Assembly (NCBI GenBank): GCA_013822395.1 | Contig: PNKK01000006.1 | Location: 1 to 64,000, forward strand | Direction: 5' to 3' | Length of the DNA stretch: 64,000 nucleotides | From: Anaerolinea sp. | Lineage (GTDB): Bacteria > Chloroflexota > Limnocylindria > Limnocylindrales > CSP1-4 | Shown: in pieces, positions 1 to 8,608 of the stretch | Numbering within the stretch: position 1 is the stretch's first letter | Layout of the letters: each line of letters opens with the position of its first letter | The notes under the pieces: model-generated | The model's input: only the letters and a program-made list of their open reading frames with translations | What the model was told of the DNA's origin: nothing | The model's database searches: none | Translations under genes and position numbers: made by a program

Positions 1-13
1 CGCGGGACGCCCG

Positions 14-19
14 TAGACT
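14..19 (+). promoter_or_regulatory. -10-like TAGACT for leaderless start
   Basis: TAGACT lies 9 bases upstream of the ATG at 29, with no purine-rich Shine-Dalgarno between them. This is one of ten starts in the window with this TANNNT-start spacing, which is expected of a leaderless message. A -35 element would lie outside the window. Confidence 0.45.
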
Positions 20-28
20 GGCGCCGCC

Positions 29-655
29 ATGCTGCCGCTCACGTCGTCGTCGGGCCGCCTCGCCGTCGCGCTCGCGGGAGCCGTCCTTCTCGCCGTCGCT
101 GCGGCCGGGTGCGACGCCGGACCGACGGTCACGCCGCCGATCACCCCGGGCACGAGCGGGGACCCGCGCGAGGTCGTCATCGTGGCGAAGGACTATTCGT
201 TCATCCCCTCGCCGGTGGATCTCGTCCCGGGGGAGACGGTGATCTTCCAGGTGGTCAACGGCGGCCTCGTGACCCACGAAGCGGTCGTCGGCCCGATGCC
301 GGTCCAGGACGCCTGGGAGGCGGCCGAGGCGCCCACCGCAAGTGCCCCGCCCGGTCCGACCGCCCAGGTCTCGGTCCCGCCGGAGCTTGCCGGCCTACGG
401 ATCGTCGTGACCTCCGGCGAGCGGAAGGACGTCCCGTGGACGGTCCCGATCTCGGCGGCGACGGATCCGGGCGGCTGGTTCGTGGGCTGCCACATCCCCG
501 GCCACTGGGCCGCGGGAATGGTGGTACCGGTGCGGTTCGTCGGGCCGGACGGCGCGCCGCTGCGCACGCGCGAGCCGCTGGCCACGCCCGGCGTGGGCAC
601 GGATGGTACCCTTCGGGCGCCCGTTTGGGCGGGCAGTAGCGCAGCGTCGCGATAG
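29..655 (+). CDS. cupredoxin-like copper lipoprotein
   Basis: Predicted blue-copper electron carrier anchored outside the membrane. A hydrophobic signal segment (residues 11-27) ends in a lipobox with Cys28. The rest is a plastocyanin-like beta domain. Candidate copper ligands are His83 (VTHEAVVG) and a C-terminal Cys154-x4-His159-x4-Met164 set in GCHIPGHWAAGM, the classic type-1 order. At 208 residues it is longer than plastocyanin because of a Pro/Ala-rich insertion between the first His and the Cys loop. It precedes a ferredoxin, but the two act on opposite sides of the membrane, so a shared pathway is not implied. The partner could be the respiratory chain; this is inferred. Confidence 0.75.
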   Translation: MLPLTSSSGRLAVALAGAVLLAVAAAGCDAGPTVTPPITPGTSGDPREVVIVAKDYSFIPSPVDLVPGETVIFQVVNGGLVTHEAVVGPMPVQDAWEAAEAPTASAPPGPTAQVSVPPELAGLRIVVTSGERKDVPWTVPISAATDPGGWFVGCHIPGHWAAGMVVPVRFVGPDGAPLRTREPLATPGVGTDGTLRAPVWAGSSAASR

Positions 656-668
656 GAGTCGAAGCCCC

Positions 669-956
669 ATGACCTATGTCATCGCCGAGCCCTGCATTGA
701 CGTGCTGGACCTCGCGTGCGTCTCGGTGTGTCCGGTGGACTGCATCCACTACGAGGAGGGCGTCGACCGGAAGCTGTTCATCGACCCGAACGAGTGCATC
801 GACTGCGGCGCGTGTGAGCCCGAGTGCCCGGTGAACGCGATCTTCCCGGAGGACCAGGTTCCGGCCGAGTGGGCCGGCTACACGGCGATCGACGCGACCT
901 GGTATGCGGACCGCGACGCGGCCCGCGCCGCGGTGGACGCGGCCAAACCCGCCTGA
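669..956 (+). CDS. 7Fe-type ferredoxin (3Fe-4S/4Fe-4S)
   Basis: Soluble low-potential electron carrier of 95 residues. The N-terminal half has the spaced Cys pattern of a FdxA-type 3Fe-4S site (C-x7-C-x3-CP), and the middle has a full CIDCGACEPECP 4Fe-4S motif. The ORF track opens at 603, but the ATG at 669 has a good ribosome site (aggagtcg) about 9 bases upstream and gives the family's usual N-terminus (MTYVIAEPC), so 669 is the start. The C-terminal tail is Ala-rich like other actinobacterial and chloroflexal FdxA proteins. It may serve P450s or the Fe-S flavoenzymes of this genome; no partner sits beside it. Confidence 0.88.
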   Translation: MTYVIAEPCIDVLDLACVSVCPVDCIHYEEGVDRKLFIDPNECIDCGACEPECPVNAIFPEDQVPAEWAGYTAIDATWYADRDAARAAVDAAKPA

Positions 957-972
957 CGCGGCCGGCCCGGCG

Positions 973-1008
973 CCGGCTCGCAAACCCCGACCGGCTCGCA
1001 AACCCCGA
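973..1008 (+). repeat. 18-bp perfect tandem duplication
   Basis: The unit ccggctcgcaaaccccga occurs twice head to tail just after the ferredoxin stop and before the zinc-ribbon gene. It looks like a recent slippage duplication and supports placing the next gene's start after it. Confidence 0.85.
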
Positions 1009-1029
1009 TCTGTCTCCGCCCCAACCGAC

Positions 1030-1257
1030 GTGCCCTTCCGTGCGGCCTTCGACTGCCTGTGGTGCGGCACCCATCACGTGACACGCGCCCCGACCGACCT
1101 CGAGGGCTGGACCCAGCTCTGTCCGGCCTGCGTCGGCCGCGCCGGCGACAACGAGTTCCTCCGGTTCCGGCTCCGCCGAGCCCTCGAGGAGCGAGCGGCG
1201 ACGGCCGAGTCCGTGGAGCTGCGACCGCCCGATCACGCGCCGGGCCGGACTGAGTGA
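1030..1257 (+). CDS. small zinc-ribbon protein
   Basis: Short protein of 75 residues if begun at GTG 1030. Its core is a two-knuckle zinc ribbon: CLWCGTHH near the start and CPAC about 25 residues later. A charged Arg/Glu-rich helix follows. The longer ORF from ATG 904 would overlap the ferredoxin by 53 bases and read through the 18-bp duplication as a low-complexity Pro/Arg stretch, so the GTG start is preferred. The function is unknown; zinc binding is inferred from cysteine spacing. It is probably co-transcribed with the ferredoxin. Confidence 0.55.
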   Translation: MPFRAAFDCLWCGTHHVTRAPTDLEGWTQLCPACVGRAGDNEFLRFRLRRALEERAATAESVELRPPDHAPGRTE

Positions 1258-1550
1258 TCCCTCCGCGGCCGGGCGAACCGCGGACGGCGCCTGCCGCCAA
1301 CAGCCGGGGAGTCCATCGGCTCCCGCTGAGTCGTACCCCGATACACGACAAGTGTCCTTGACGATCGCGTGGCTCGTCGGCGTCACGCTGCGGCTCGGCA
1401 AGGGTTTTCCCTGGTCTCGGGCAAGGGTTCTCCCTCCTTGTGCTCCGGCCACCGAGGGCGATGCTCGTGGCCTCGAGACGTCAGCCCTCGGGCTACCTGG
1501 GATCCCAGATCTTTCCGCCCGGGCCGCGCAACCACAGCGGAGGGCAAGTG
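1258..1550. other. intergenic stretch with imperfect repeat
   Basis: No gene is seen here. It holds two near-identical copies of cggcaagggttttccct / cgggcaagggttctccct around 1394-1436, followed by an AT-poor leader before the secreted ORF at 1551. The ORF track's frame from 1352 is an upstream extension of proC and is not believed. Confidence 0.5.
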
Positions 1551-1919
1551 ATGAATTCCGGTGGCCGAAAGCGACGGAGGTTGCTGTCCGTCGCCCTCGT
1601 GAGCCTTCTGATCGCACTCGTGCCGAGTGCGGCGCTCGCGACCCAGGAGAACATCTCCGGACTGGTTCCGAAGAATGGCAGCTGGGCGTACTACAGCACC
1701 TCGCGTTGTACCACTGCAGCAGGGATGCCAACGCTACGGGTGCAGTCCTGGGCCGGCGACAACGCCGACATGTACTTCTACATTCAGCTCCGTGGAGCGA
1801 ACCTGATCCCGAGCCCGCCCCGATCGAGCCCTCGTCGCGTGGCATACTCGGGCCCATGTCCCCTCTCGCGAAGGTCACGATCGCGACCGTCGGCTCCGGC
1901 GTCATGGCGGAGGCGATGA
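1551..1919 (+). CDS. truncated secreted peptide, unknown
   Basis: Starts at ATG 1551 (an in-frame GTG at 1548 is also possible) after agcggagggcaag, a fair ribosome site. The first 31 residues form a textbook signal peptide: a basic RKRRR, a hydrophobic core, and an AxA cleavage site (ALA). The mature part has a plausible extracellular composition (Trp, Tyr, Asn, two Cys) for about 50 residues. It then turns into Arg/Ser/Pro-rich noise that overlaps the first 64 bases of proC. This suggests the true 3-prime end of the gene has been lost and the frame now runs into proC. No family was recognised. Confidence 0.4.
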   Translation: MNSGGRKRRRLLSVALVSLLIALVPSAALATQENISGLVPKNGSWAYYSTSRCTTAAGMPTLRVQSWAGDNADMYFYIQLRGANLIPSPPRSSPRRVAYSGPCPLSRRSRSRPSAPASWRRR

Positions 1920-2716
1920 TCGCCGGCGTGCTCCGCGGCCGGCTCGTGGAGCCGGGCCAGATCGTTGCCAGCCATCCCCGCGCCGAGCGCCGGGAGGAGT
2001 TGACCAGGGTCCACGGCATCCGGACGGTGGCCTCGAATGCGGAGGCCGTCGAGGGTGCGGACGTCATCGTCCTCGCGATCAAGCCGCAGATGCTCGGGCG
2101 GGTTGCACGCGACATTCGGCCGCACCTCCGGCCCGGTCAGCTCGTGATCAGCGTCCTCGCCGGCGCCACGACGCGGGCGCTCACCGGCGCGCTTGGGCAC
2201 GATCAGGTCGTCCGGAGCATGCCCAACACCCCCGCGCGGCTGGGCAAGGGGATGACGGTCTGGTTTGCCACGCCGGAGGTCACCGCCGACCAGCGGGCCC
2301 AGGCGGGGGCGCTCCTCGGGGCGCTCGGAGCCCAGCTCGAGGTCGACGACGAGAAGCTCGTGGCCATGGCGACGGCGGTCTCGGGGACGGGCCCGACCTA
2401 CGTCTTCCTGGTCATGGAGGCACTCATCGACGCCGCCGTCCACCTCGGCTTTCCGAGGCACATCGCCCACGACCTCGTGATCGAGACGCTCGAGGGGAGC
2501 ACCGTCTTCGCGAAGCAGTCGGGGATGCACCCGGCCGAGCTCCGGAACATGGTCACTTCGCCGGGCGGCACCAGTGCCGCCGCGCTCCATGAGCTCGAGT
2601 CCGGACGTCTCAGGACGGTCTTGTCTGAGGCCGTCTGGGCCGCCTTCCGGCGGACGGTCGAGCTGGGGGACCAGCTGGAAGCGGCGCTCGCGCCGGAGGA
2701 CGGCAAGCCGCGTTGA
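1856..2716 (+). CDS. proC: pyrroline-5-carboxylate reductase
   Basis: Catalyses the last step of proline synthesis, reducing 1-pyrroline-5-carboxylate with NAD(P)H in the cytosol. The 286 residues match the family length. The N-terminal Rossmann start IATVGSGVMAEAM binds the nucleotide. The family signature near residues 220-245 (RNMVTSPGGTSAAAL) lies in the C-terminal dimerisation domain. The ORF track extends the frame to 1352, but the Rossmann motif begins 6 residues after ATG 1856, so 1856 is the start. It is followed 64 bases later by proline dehydrogenase, the catabolic enzyme making the same intermediate. Confidence 0.93.
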   Translation: MSPLAKVTIATVGSGVMAEAMIAGVLRGRLVEPGQIVASHPRAERREELTRVHGIRTVASNAEAVEGADVIVLAIKPQMLGRVARDIRPHLRPGQLVISVLAGATTRALTGALGHDQVVRSMPNTPARLGKGMTVWFATPEVTADQRAQAGALLGALGAQLEVDDEKLVAMATAVSGTGPTYVFLVMEALIDAAVHLGFPRHIAHDLVIETLEGSTVFAKQSGMHPAELRNMVTSPGGTSAAALHELESGRLRTVLSEAVWAAFRRTVELGDQLEAALAPEDGKPR

Positions 2717-2780
2717 TGCACCCCAGCGCGGCGTCCCACGGACCGTCGCGCCGCCCCGGGTCGCGGGAGCTCGCCCTCGC

Positions 2781-3752
2781 ATGAGGATCCGTGACGCCCT
2801 CGCGTCCGCGTTCGAGCGCGCGATGCGATCGGTCCTCCTGATGTTCTCGCATCGGCGGTTCCTCGGCCGGCTCGCGATCCGCCTGCCGTTCACCCGGCCG
2901 ATGGTCGCCCGGTTCATCGCCGGCGAGACGCTCGAGGCTGCGCTGCCCGCGCTGCGCCGGATCCGCGAGGCCGGGTTTCGCACGACGGTCGACGTCCTCG
3001 GGGAGTCCGTGACGTCCGAGGCCGCCGCGCGTGCCGCCGCGGCCGGGTACGTGCACACGATCGCGGCCCTCGCCGATGCCGGTCTCGACCTCAACGTGAG
3101 CCTGAAGCTCAGCCAGATGGGCCTGGGCATCGGACGCGAGTTCGCCCGGGAGAACCTGGCGCGGGTCCTCACGGCCGCCGCCGCCGCGGGCGCGTTCGTC
3201 CGGATCGACATGGAGGACCACACGACGACCGACGCGACGCTCGCGCTCTGGCGCGAGCTCCGGCCGCTCATGGCCGGCTCTGGGGACGTGGGTGTCGTCC
3301 TCCAGTCGGCGCTCCGGCGGACGCCCGCGGATGTCGAGGCGCTCATCGCCGAGGGGGTGCGGATCCGGCTCTGCAAGGGCGCCTACAAGGAGCCGGCTGT
3401 CGTCGCCTACCCGGACAAGGCGGACGTGGACGCCGCATACGTCGCGGTGATGGAGCGGCTGCTCGATGGCGCGCCCTACCCGGCGCTTGCGACCCACGAC
3501 GACCGGATCGCGGATCGCGCCGTCGCGTTCGCGCGTGAGCGTGGCATCGGGCGGGAGTGGTTCGAGTTCCAGATGCTGTTCGGCGTCCGTCGGGACCTTC
3601 AGGAGCGCCTGCTCCGGGACGGCTGGACCGTCCGGATCTACGTTCCCTTCGGCGGCCAGTGGTATCCGTACTTCATGCGCCGCCTGGCTGAGCGGCCGGC
3701 GAACGTGGCGTTCCTGGTCGGCAACCTCCTGCGGGAGCGACGCGGCCGCTGA
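2781..3752 (+). CDS. proline dehydrogenase
   Basis: FAD enzyme oxidising proline to 1-pyrroline-5-carboxylate, usually membrane-associated and feeding quinone. At 323 residues it is the short monofunctional form rather than PutA. Family motifs seen are RLCKGAYKEP, LATHDDRI, EFQMLFGVR and a C-terminal YVPFGGQWYPYFMRRLAERPAN, which carries the substrate-binding Arg pair (RRLAER). ATG 2781 is chosen because upstream residues in the ORF track lack family similarity. It lies just after proC. No P5C dehydrogenase is in this window, so the pathway is incomplete locally. Confidence 0.9.
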   Translation: MRIRDALASAFERAMRSVLLMFSHRRFLGRLAIRLPFTRPMVARFIAGETLEAALPALRRIREAGFRTTVDVLGESVTSEAAARAAAAGYVHTIAALADAGLDLNVSLKLSQMGLGIGREFARENLARVLTAAAAAGAFVRIDMEDHTTTDATLALWRELRPLMAGSGDVGVVLQSALRRTPADVEALIAEGVRIRLCKGAYKEPAVVAYPDKADVDAAYVAVMERLLDGAPYPALATHDDRIADRAVAFARERGIGREWFEFQMLFGVRRDLQERLLRDGWTVRIYVPFGGQWYPYFMRRLAERPANVAFLVGNLLRERRGR

Positions 3753-3812
3753 GCGTCGGCGCCCGAGGTCGGCATCAGCGGCGCTCGTGGCCCGGAAGAG
3801 AAGGGTGCCAGG

Positions 3813-4352
3813 TCAGGCGGGCGGGGCGGCCTCGCGTCGGCGCATCGCGACGACGATTGCGGTCGCGACACCAACCCCGATCAGGACGTCCCCGATGCTG
3901 AAGACGTTCGCCATCGGGACCCCGGCGGGCAGCGCGTAGATGTCGGTGAGCGGCTGGAAGACCGGTTCGGCGAGGACGACGCTGTTGGTGTACTCACCCG
4001 GGCCAGCGAAGCCGGCGCGGGTGAGGGCGCCAGGGTCCGCGGGCATTGCGCCTCCGTTCGCGCTGATCGCGACGAGGTTGGAGAGCGCGCCGACGGCTAC
4101 GATCACCATGCCGGGCATGCGCAGGTTCCGAACGACCGCCAGAAAGACCGCCGCAGTCGAGGCGACGTAGATCGCCGGGCCAAGGCCGCCCGCGACGCGG
4201 TCCCCGAACGGTGTGAAGAGCACGACCTGGACGAGCAGGCCGCCGACCGCCAGGGCCGCCCACCGGAAGTGGAGCTGGAGCAGCCCCTCCAGCCGTCCGC
4301 CGAGGAGGAGGCCGACCACGATCCCCACGGGGATCGCCCAGAGGATCAGCAC
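3813..4352 (-). CDS. DUF5317 membrane protein
   Basis: Integral membrane protein of 179 residues with about five hydrophobic helices. It has the DUF5317 pattern: a N(S)GGAMP-like segment (ISANGGAMPAD), then a conserved loop ending in FSIGDVLI in the last helix. GTG 4352 follows the DinB stop by 5 bases, so the two genes are one transcript; the longer ORF frame above it is DinB's shadow. The family's function is unknown and it is common in Chloroflexota and Firmicutes. Confidence 0.75.
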   Translation of the reverse strand: MLILWAIPVGIVVGLLLGGRLEGLLQLHFRWAALAVGGLLVQVVLFTPFGDRVAGGLGPAIYVASTAAVFLAVVRNLRMPGMVIVAVGALSNLVAISANGGAMPADPGALTRAGFAGPGEYTNSVVLAEPVFQPLTDIYALPAGVPMANVFSIGDVLIGVGVATAIVVAMRRREAAPPA

Positions 4353-4357
4353 GCCGG

Positions 4358-4864
4358 TCAGCTCCCCCGAGTGTCCAGGATCATGCGGAGCTGGACGACG
4401 TGCTCCTCGAGATGGCTGGTCACGAACCACTCGAACAGGCTCTCGATCGTGAGATCGCCGCGCGTCTGGTGGACGCCGATCCGTGCGGCCTCGCCGTCCG
4501 AGAGCTCGCGCATCCGCCGGGCGACACGTGCGCCGTCGGCCGCGAGCCGCGCGAACAGCTCTCGGAGGGGCACGGTCCGGTCGCGCCCGATGACGCTGAT
4601 CCGGATCGTGTCCGCCGCGACCCGCCCGAACGGGACCGGCGCGTCCGCAGGAGCGTCCAGGATCCGCTCGGCCTCGCCGAGCCAGAAGGGGAGCATCTCG
4701 TCCACGTGGGCCAGGAGCTCGGGCGGGCCCCAGCTCGCCTCGGCCTCGGTACCGTAGAGCTCGGCGAGGGGCCACGGACCGGCGCGTTCAACGCGTTCCC
4801 GGAGGGTGAGGATGGCGGCCACCGCCGCCTCGAGGCGGGCCGCCTGGGACTGCAACGTGCTCAT
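4358..4864 (-). CDS. DinB-family four-helix protein
   Basis: Predicted DinB/YfiT-like metal-binding four-helix bundle of 168 residues from ATG 4864 (MSTLQSQAARLE). Candidate metal-binding histidines are in LLAHVDEMLPFW and in SHLEEHVVQLRM near the C-terminus. Members include thiol transferases of mycothiol or bacillithiol metabolism and many of unknown role. The ORF track's extra 31 N-terminal residues are low complexity and are dropped. It heads a two-gene transcript with the DUF5317 gene. Confidence 0.75.
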   Translation of the reverse strand: MSTLQSQAARLEAAVAAILTLRERVERAGPWPLAELYGTEAEASWGPPELLAHVDEMLPFWLGEAERILDAPADAPVPFGRVAADTIRISVIGRDRTVPLRELFARLAADGARVARRMRELSDGEAARIGVHQTRGDLTIESLFEWFVTSHLEEHVVQLRMILDTRGS

Positions 4865-5079
4865 TGGCTGCGCAGTGTCGCACGCCCCGGGCTGCGGGGT
4901 CGCCAACGCCGCGGGGTCGCCAACCAGGCCGGCGCCCGCCTGGTCCTGATACCACACTCGAGGAGCTGGAATCGAGACCGACCGTCCCGCGACGCACCGA
5001 TCTGGTGTCTTCCCGGGCTCCCGCCCGCGCTATCCTCCGCACACTCGCGGCCAGGGCAACAAGCCACCGAAGGAGCGAC

Positions 5080-5505
5080 ATGGCGCCGAAGGACCCGAAG
5101 GTCGAGCTTCTCAAGTCGATCCCGCTGTTCTCCGGTCTCGCAGGGCGAGAGCTTGAGCGGATCGCCCAACTCCTGGACGAGGTCGACGTTCCGGCGGACA
5201 AGGTCCTGATGCGCCAGGGCGAGATCGGCGCGGAGATGTTCATCGTCCTGTCCGGCCGGTTCAACGTCGAGCGTGACGGCCGATCCCTGGGCGTGCGAGG
5301 CCGCGGCGAAACGCTCGGAGAGATCGCGCTCGTGTCCGAGGGGCCGCGGACCGCAACCGTGACCGCGGCGGAGCCCGGCCGTCTGCTCGTGGCCGGCCAT
5401 CGGGAGTTCCACTCGCTCATGGACGTCTCCCCCGCGATCCGTCTGCACATCCTGGACGTGCTGGCCCGTCGACTTCGCGCGCTCGATCTCGACGCCGTCC
5501 ACTGA
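5080..5505 (+). CDS. cyclic nucleotide-binding domain protein
   Basis: Single cNMP-binding (CAP-like) domain of 141 residues with no DNA-binding or channel domain attached. The start at ATG 5080 has a strong ribosome site (aaggagcg). The phosphate-binding cassette is partly conserved (GETLGEIALVSEGPRTATVTA), with the Glu and Arg of the usual FGE...R-A pattern. It probably acts as a stand-alone sensor or scaffold. TATCCT about 50 bases upstream is a possible -10. Confidence 0.82.
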   Translation: MAPKDPKVELLKSIPLFSGLAGRELERIAQLLDEVDVPADKVLMRQGEIGAEMFIVLSGRFNVERDGRSLGVRGRGETLGEIALVSEGPRTATVTAAEPGRLLVAGHREFHSLMDVSPAIRLHILDVLARRLRALDLDAVH

Positions 5506-5648
5506 CGCCATCCACTGACGCCGGTCGGACCCGGCGGCGCAGCACCCTGATCCGCGGCCCGCGATTGCGACCGGCTGCCGTGGGAACCCGGGAGCCGACG
5601 CGCTGGCCGGACCTTCGAAGCCGCGCGCCGCCGGCCGGGTTCCGTGTA

Positions 5649-5673
5649 GGAGCCTGGCTCGAATCCAGGCTCC
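5649..5673. terminator. hairpin between convergent genes
   Basis: A 9-bp perfect stem (ggagcctgg / ccaggctcc) with a 7-base loop lies between the converging cNMP-binding and NERD-like genes. There is no T-tract on either side, so it is at best a weak or Rho-assisted bidirectional terminator. Confidence 0.4.
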
Positions 5674-5722
5674 CCCTCTCAGCCGACCCGTGGTTGCGTG
5701 TCGGCACGGGCGGCCCGTGTGC

Positions 5723-6484
5723 TCAGAGCGAGGCTCGGACGAGCCGGATGACCCGGTCGCGCCTGTCGGCGTCGAGTGAGCGCTGCGGCGGTAGGGAGGC
5801 CAGCCAGGCGCCCACCTGGTCAGGAGCGATATACGCACAGCTCGGGGTGCGTACCACGGCGGGGTCAGTACCCACGACCGCCGCGTAGACCTTGACCACG
5901 TGGTCGGAGTCGTCGCTCGCGAACCATACTCGGACGCGTTCGGCGTCGCGGGTCGCCCGCTCAAGGGGATGGTCCATGAGTTGGACGCGACCGTCGGTCA
6001 GGCGGACCTCCCAGCTCCTGGGGCCGCGCGAGACGACGGCACCGATGGGTGGCAGCTCCTCGATCACGGCCGCTCCGAAGGGGCCGATGACCAGTTCCGG
6101 GATGACACGGCTCCCATCCGGGAGACGCACGCGGGTGATGACTGCATGATCGTCCGCGATCGCGTGGGCAATGCTGACCACCGGTGTTGGCCGGCGGCGT
6201 CGCGTCGACATTCGCCCCACCGCGGAGCCGACGCGCACGAGGCCGACGAGCCCGAAGCCGGCCGGGGCCGTCAGCGCAAAGGTCCAGGCCAGCGCACCGG
6301 CCAGGAGCTGGGGGAACGACGCGCGGCCGGACGGTGTGAACCGACTGAGGAACTCTGTCGCGAAGATGAGGTAGGCGAGGAGCGTCGCCCCGGCGATGAG
6401 GGTGGCGCCGACCACGAGAGCGCGGGCGACGTCGACGCGGCTCGAGGGGCCGGCAACGGGCCGCTCGGAGGCGATCACCTGCAT
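5723..6484 (-). CDS. membrane protein with NERD-like domain
   Basis: 253 residues from ATG 6484. Two hydrophobic helices (about residues 20-75) are followed by a basic linker (TRRRR) and a soluble C-terminal domain. That domain reads like a degenerate NERD fold: VIGPFGAAVIEELPP, a strand ending RGPRSWEV, and VKVYAAVVGTD. The nuclease-related role is an inference; key catalytic residues cannot be assigned confidently. The start is supported by TAAGAT 7 bases upstream with no Shine-Dalgarno. It converges on the cNMP-binding gene. Confidence 0.55.
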   Translation of the reverse strand: MQVIASERPVAGPSSRVDVARALVVGATLIAGATLLAYLIFATEFLSRFTPSGRASFPQLLAGALAWTFALTAPAGFGLVGLVRVGSAVGRMSTRRRRPTPVVSIAHAIADDHAVITRVRLPDGSRVIPELVIGPFGAAVIEELPPIGAVVSRGPRSWEVRLTDGRVQLMDHPLERATRDAERVRVWFASDDSDHVVKVYAAVVGTDPAVVRTPSCAYIAPDQVGAWLASLPPQRSLDADRRDRVIRLVRASL

Positions 6485-6491
6485 GCCACTG

Positions 6492-6497
6492 ATCTTA
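6492..6497 (-). promoter_or_regulatory. -10-like TAAGAT, leaderless start
   Basis: TAAGAT on the minus strand sits 7 bases before ATG 6484. It matches the spacing seen at nine other starts here and argues against the longer ORF-track frame. Confidence 0.45.
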
Positions 6498-6727
6498 GGG
6501 GCAGGCCCGCGCGTGCGGGAATGGCACCTTCGGGTCAGCCGCGTCGGGCGAGTGGACCATGCGCCGCACCGGACCCCACCGGACCCGATCCGCAACTTGG
6601 CTGGTCGCGCCGCGCTGCGGCGCGAGTCAGGGGTCGGGAGGGACCGCCGTACCATTGAAGCCCACCTCGACTCCCGGTGATGCTCCACCCGACGGCGGGC
6701 GAACCGCGCCCGTGCCGAGGTGTCCGC

Positions 6728-8527
6728 GTGACCAACGTTCGAGACCGTGTGCCGGCCCGACGGGCCCGCGAGCTGCTGGGAGCCGTCCTCGGGGCGGTGC
6801 TCCTGCTCCTGGCCCTCAGCCTGCCCGCGCTCGGCGCCCCGATCGGCCCGACGAAGCTCCTGTCGCCGGATATCACCCCTCGGACGACCGACGCCGCAAC
6901 CCCGATCACTTTCACCGTCATGTACCGGAACCCCCAGGCGCTCCCGCCCGACTACGTCCGGGTCGCGGTCGCCGGATCGACGTACCCGATGTCGGGAGCT
7001 GGCGCGGATTGGAAGGCGGGCGTTGTCTTCACCGTCAGTGTCACGCTCCCGCCTGGGACCCACGGCGTCCGGTTCGAGGCGCGCGATGCCGAGCGGTTCG
7101 TCGACGCGCTTGATGCGGGCACAGTGGTCGTGGGCGAGGCACCCACCCCGACCCCGACCGCCACCCCGACCCCGACCGCCACGCTGACCCCGACCGCCAC
7201 GCCGCGCCCGACCGCCACGCTGACCCCGACCGCCACGCCGCGCCCGACCGCCACGCCGCGCCCGACCGCCACGCTGACCCCGACCCCGACCGCCACGCCG
7301 CGCCCGACCCCGACCCCGACCGCCACGCCGACCCCGACCCCGACCGCCACGCCGCGCCCGACCCCGACCGCCACGCCGCGCCCGACCCCGACCGATTCAC
7401 CGAGCTCGGCGCTCGTGCCCTCGAACCCGTCGGGCGGCGCGTCCGGCTCCGTGCCAACCGGCGGCTCCGATGATGCGGACGGACTCCCGGGTGGCTCGAC
7501 CGGCGGCATCGGCTCGCTTCTCGGAGCCGGCACCGGCGGCACTGGCGGCATCGGCGGAACGGGCAGCTCCACGACGGGCGGTGGCAGCTCCACGGGCACC
7601 ACCGGTGGCTCGGGCACGGACACCGGTTCCGGTGGCGGGTCGGCGTCCGGCTCCAGCGCGAGCGGCTCGGGTGCGGACGCGGGTGTCGGTCCGGTCTCGG
7701 CCGGAGGCGCGAGTGGCGGGTCGACGTCCGGCCCGGCCGGGCCGCTGCCGATGCTCAGTGGACCGGGTTCCACGGTCAGCGGCGGCACCGGTGGATCCTC
7801 CTTCTCGAACGGCGTCGGCGGCTTGCCCGGCGGCTCCGAGTCGTGGCTCGGCGGCTCGTTCGACGGAGGTCTGGCCGCTCTCGGCCTTGCCGGTCCCGGT
7901 GGCCTCCCGACGTTCCCGGCCGTGTTCGGGTCGACCCTCCTGGTCACGACCTGGATGGCGTTCATGCTCTTCAAAAAGCGGCGCCGCGACGGCGAGCAAC
8001 CGGCGACGGACGAGGCCCTTCGTGCCGCGGCGGCGACGGGTGTCGGAATCGGGACCGTGCTCGGTTTGGACCCGGTCGCGCCGGCTGATCCGGAGTCGCT
8101 CATGCCGCGCTGGCGCCGGCCGTCGCTCCTCGAGGCCCGCCGGGCGGACCCGATCCGGGCCCCTGCACCCGAGCGCCCGCGTCTTGCTTTCACGCAGGGC
8201 ATGGCGAACCTCGCGACGGGCGCCGAGCGGCGCGCGATCCGCTACGCGGTGATCCCGTTGCTCGATCGCCCGGACGAGATCCACGCGGTGCGGATCGGGG
8301 AGCTCGTGGCCGGCGACGAGGTTCTGGTCCAGCAGCGATCGGGCTCCTACTGCCACATCCTCTGCCCCGACGGGCGCCAGGGCTGGGTCCACCGGACGAC
8401 GCTCGGGGACGTCATCATCGCGCCCGCCCACCACGTGTCGGGACCCGGGGTCGACATGGACGCCGAGCCCGAGGCGGAGAGCGCCCTCGCGGCCCTGCTG
8501 GCGGCGCGCGACCTCCGCCAGCCGTGA
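6728..8527 (+). CDS. Pro-Thr repeat surface protein, SH3-like end
   Basis: Signal peptide (residues about 1-37, ending ALGAP), then an Ig-like beta domain of about 110 residues. A Pro-Thr stalk of about 85 residues and a Gly/Ser-rich stretch of about 170 residues follow. A transmembrane helix ([16 protein letters not shown]) is capped by basic KKRRR, and a cytoplasmic tail ends in a bacterial SH3-like module ([27 protein letters not shown]). This order puts the stalk outside and the SH3-like domain inside, unusual because SH3b modules normally act outside. GTG 6728 has gaggtg just upstream; GTG 6677 or ATG 6680 is also possible. The function is unknown. Confidence 0.7.
   Translation: MTNVRDRVPARRARELLGAVLGAVLLLLALSLPALGAPIGPTKLLSPDITPRTTDAATPITFTVMYRNPQALPPDYVRVAVAGSTYPMSGAGADWKAGVVFTVSVTLPPGTHGVRFEARDAERFVDALDAGTVVVGEAPTPTPTATPTPTATLTPTATPRPTATLTPTATPRPTATPRPTATLTPTPTATPRPTPTPTATPTPTPTATPRPTPTATPRPTPTDSPSSALVPSNPSGGASGSVPTGGSDDADGLPGGSTGGIGSLLGAGTGGTGGIGGTGSSTTGGGSSTGTTGGSGTDTGSGGGSASGSSASGSGADAGVGPVSAGGASGGSTSGPAGPLPMLSGPGSTVSGGTGGSSFSNGVGGLPGGSESWLGGSFDGGLAALGLAGPGGLPTFPAVFGSTLLVTTWMAFMLFKKRRRDGEQPATDEALRAAAATGVGIGTVLGLDPVAPADPESLMPRWRRPSLLEARRADPIRAPAPERPRLAFTQGMANLATGAERRAIRYAVIPLLDRPDEIHAVRIGELVAGDEVLVQQRSGSYCHILCPDGRQGWVHRTTLGDVIIAPAHHVSGPGVDMDAEPEAESALAALLAARDLRQP
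7142..7395 (+). repeat. in-frame Pro-Thr coding tandem repeats
   Basis: Reiterated accccgacc / gccacgccgcgcccg units encode [11 protein letters not shown] strings. Blocks recur nearly identically (for example acgctgaccccgaccgccacg), so copy number is likely to vary between strains. This is a coding VNTR, not a CRISPR. Confidence 0.9.
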
Positions 8528-8608
8528 GGCACGACGGTATCCGTTTACGTGGCGTCCCGGTTACGTGGGCCTCCCGGCCCGCCCGGGTCGCATCCGCTCT
8601 GCCCGGCA

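Noticed and set aside
5649-5673. Hairpin containing gctcgaatcc taken for a tRNA T-arm
   Set aside because: There is no acceptor, D-arm or anticodon arm around it; it is a single 9-bp stem between convergent genes.
7142-7395. Possible CRISPR array in the Pro-Thr repeat region
   Set aside because: The units are contiguous, without spacers, in frame, and encode TPTPT strings inside a surface protein.
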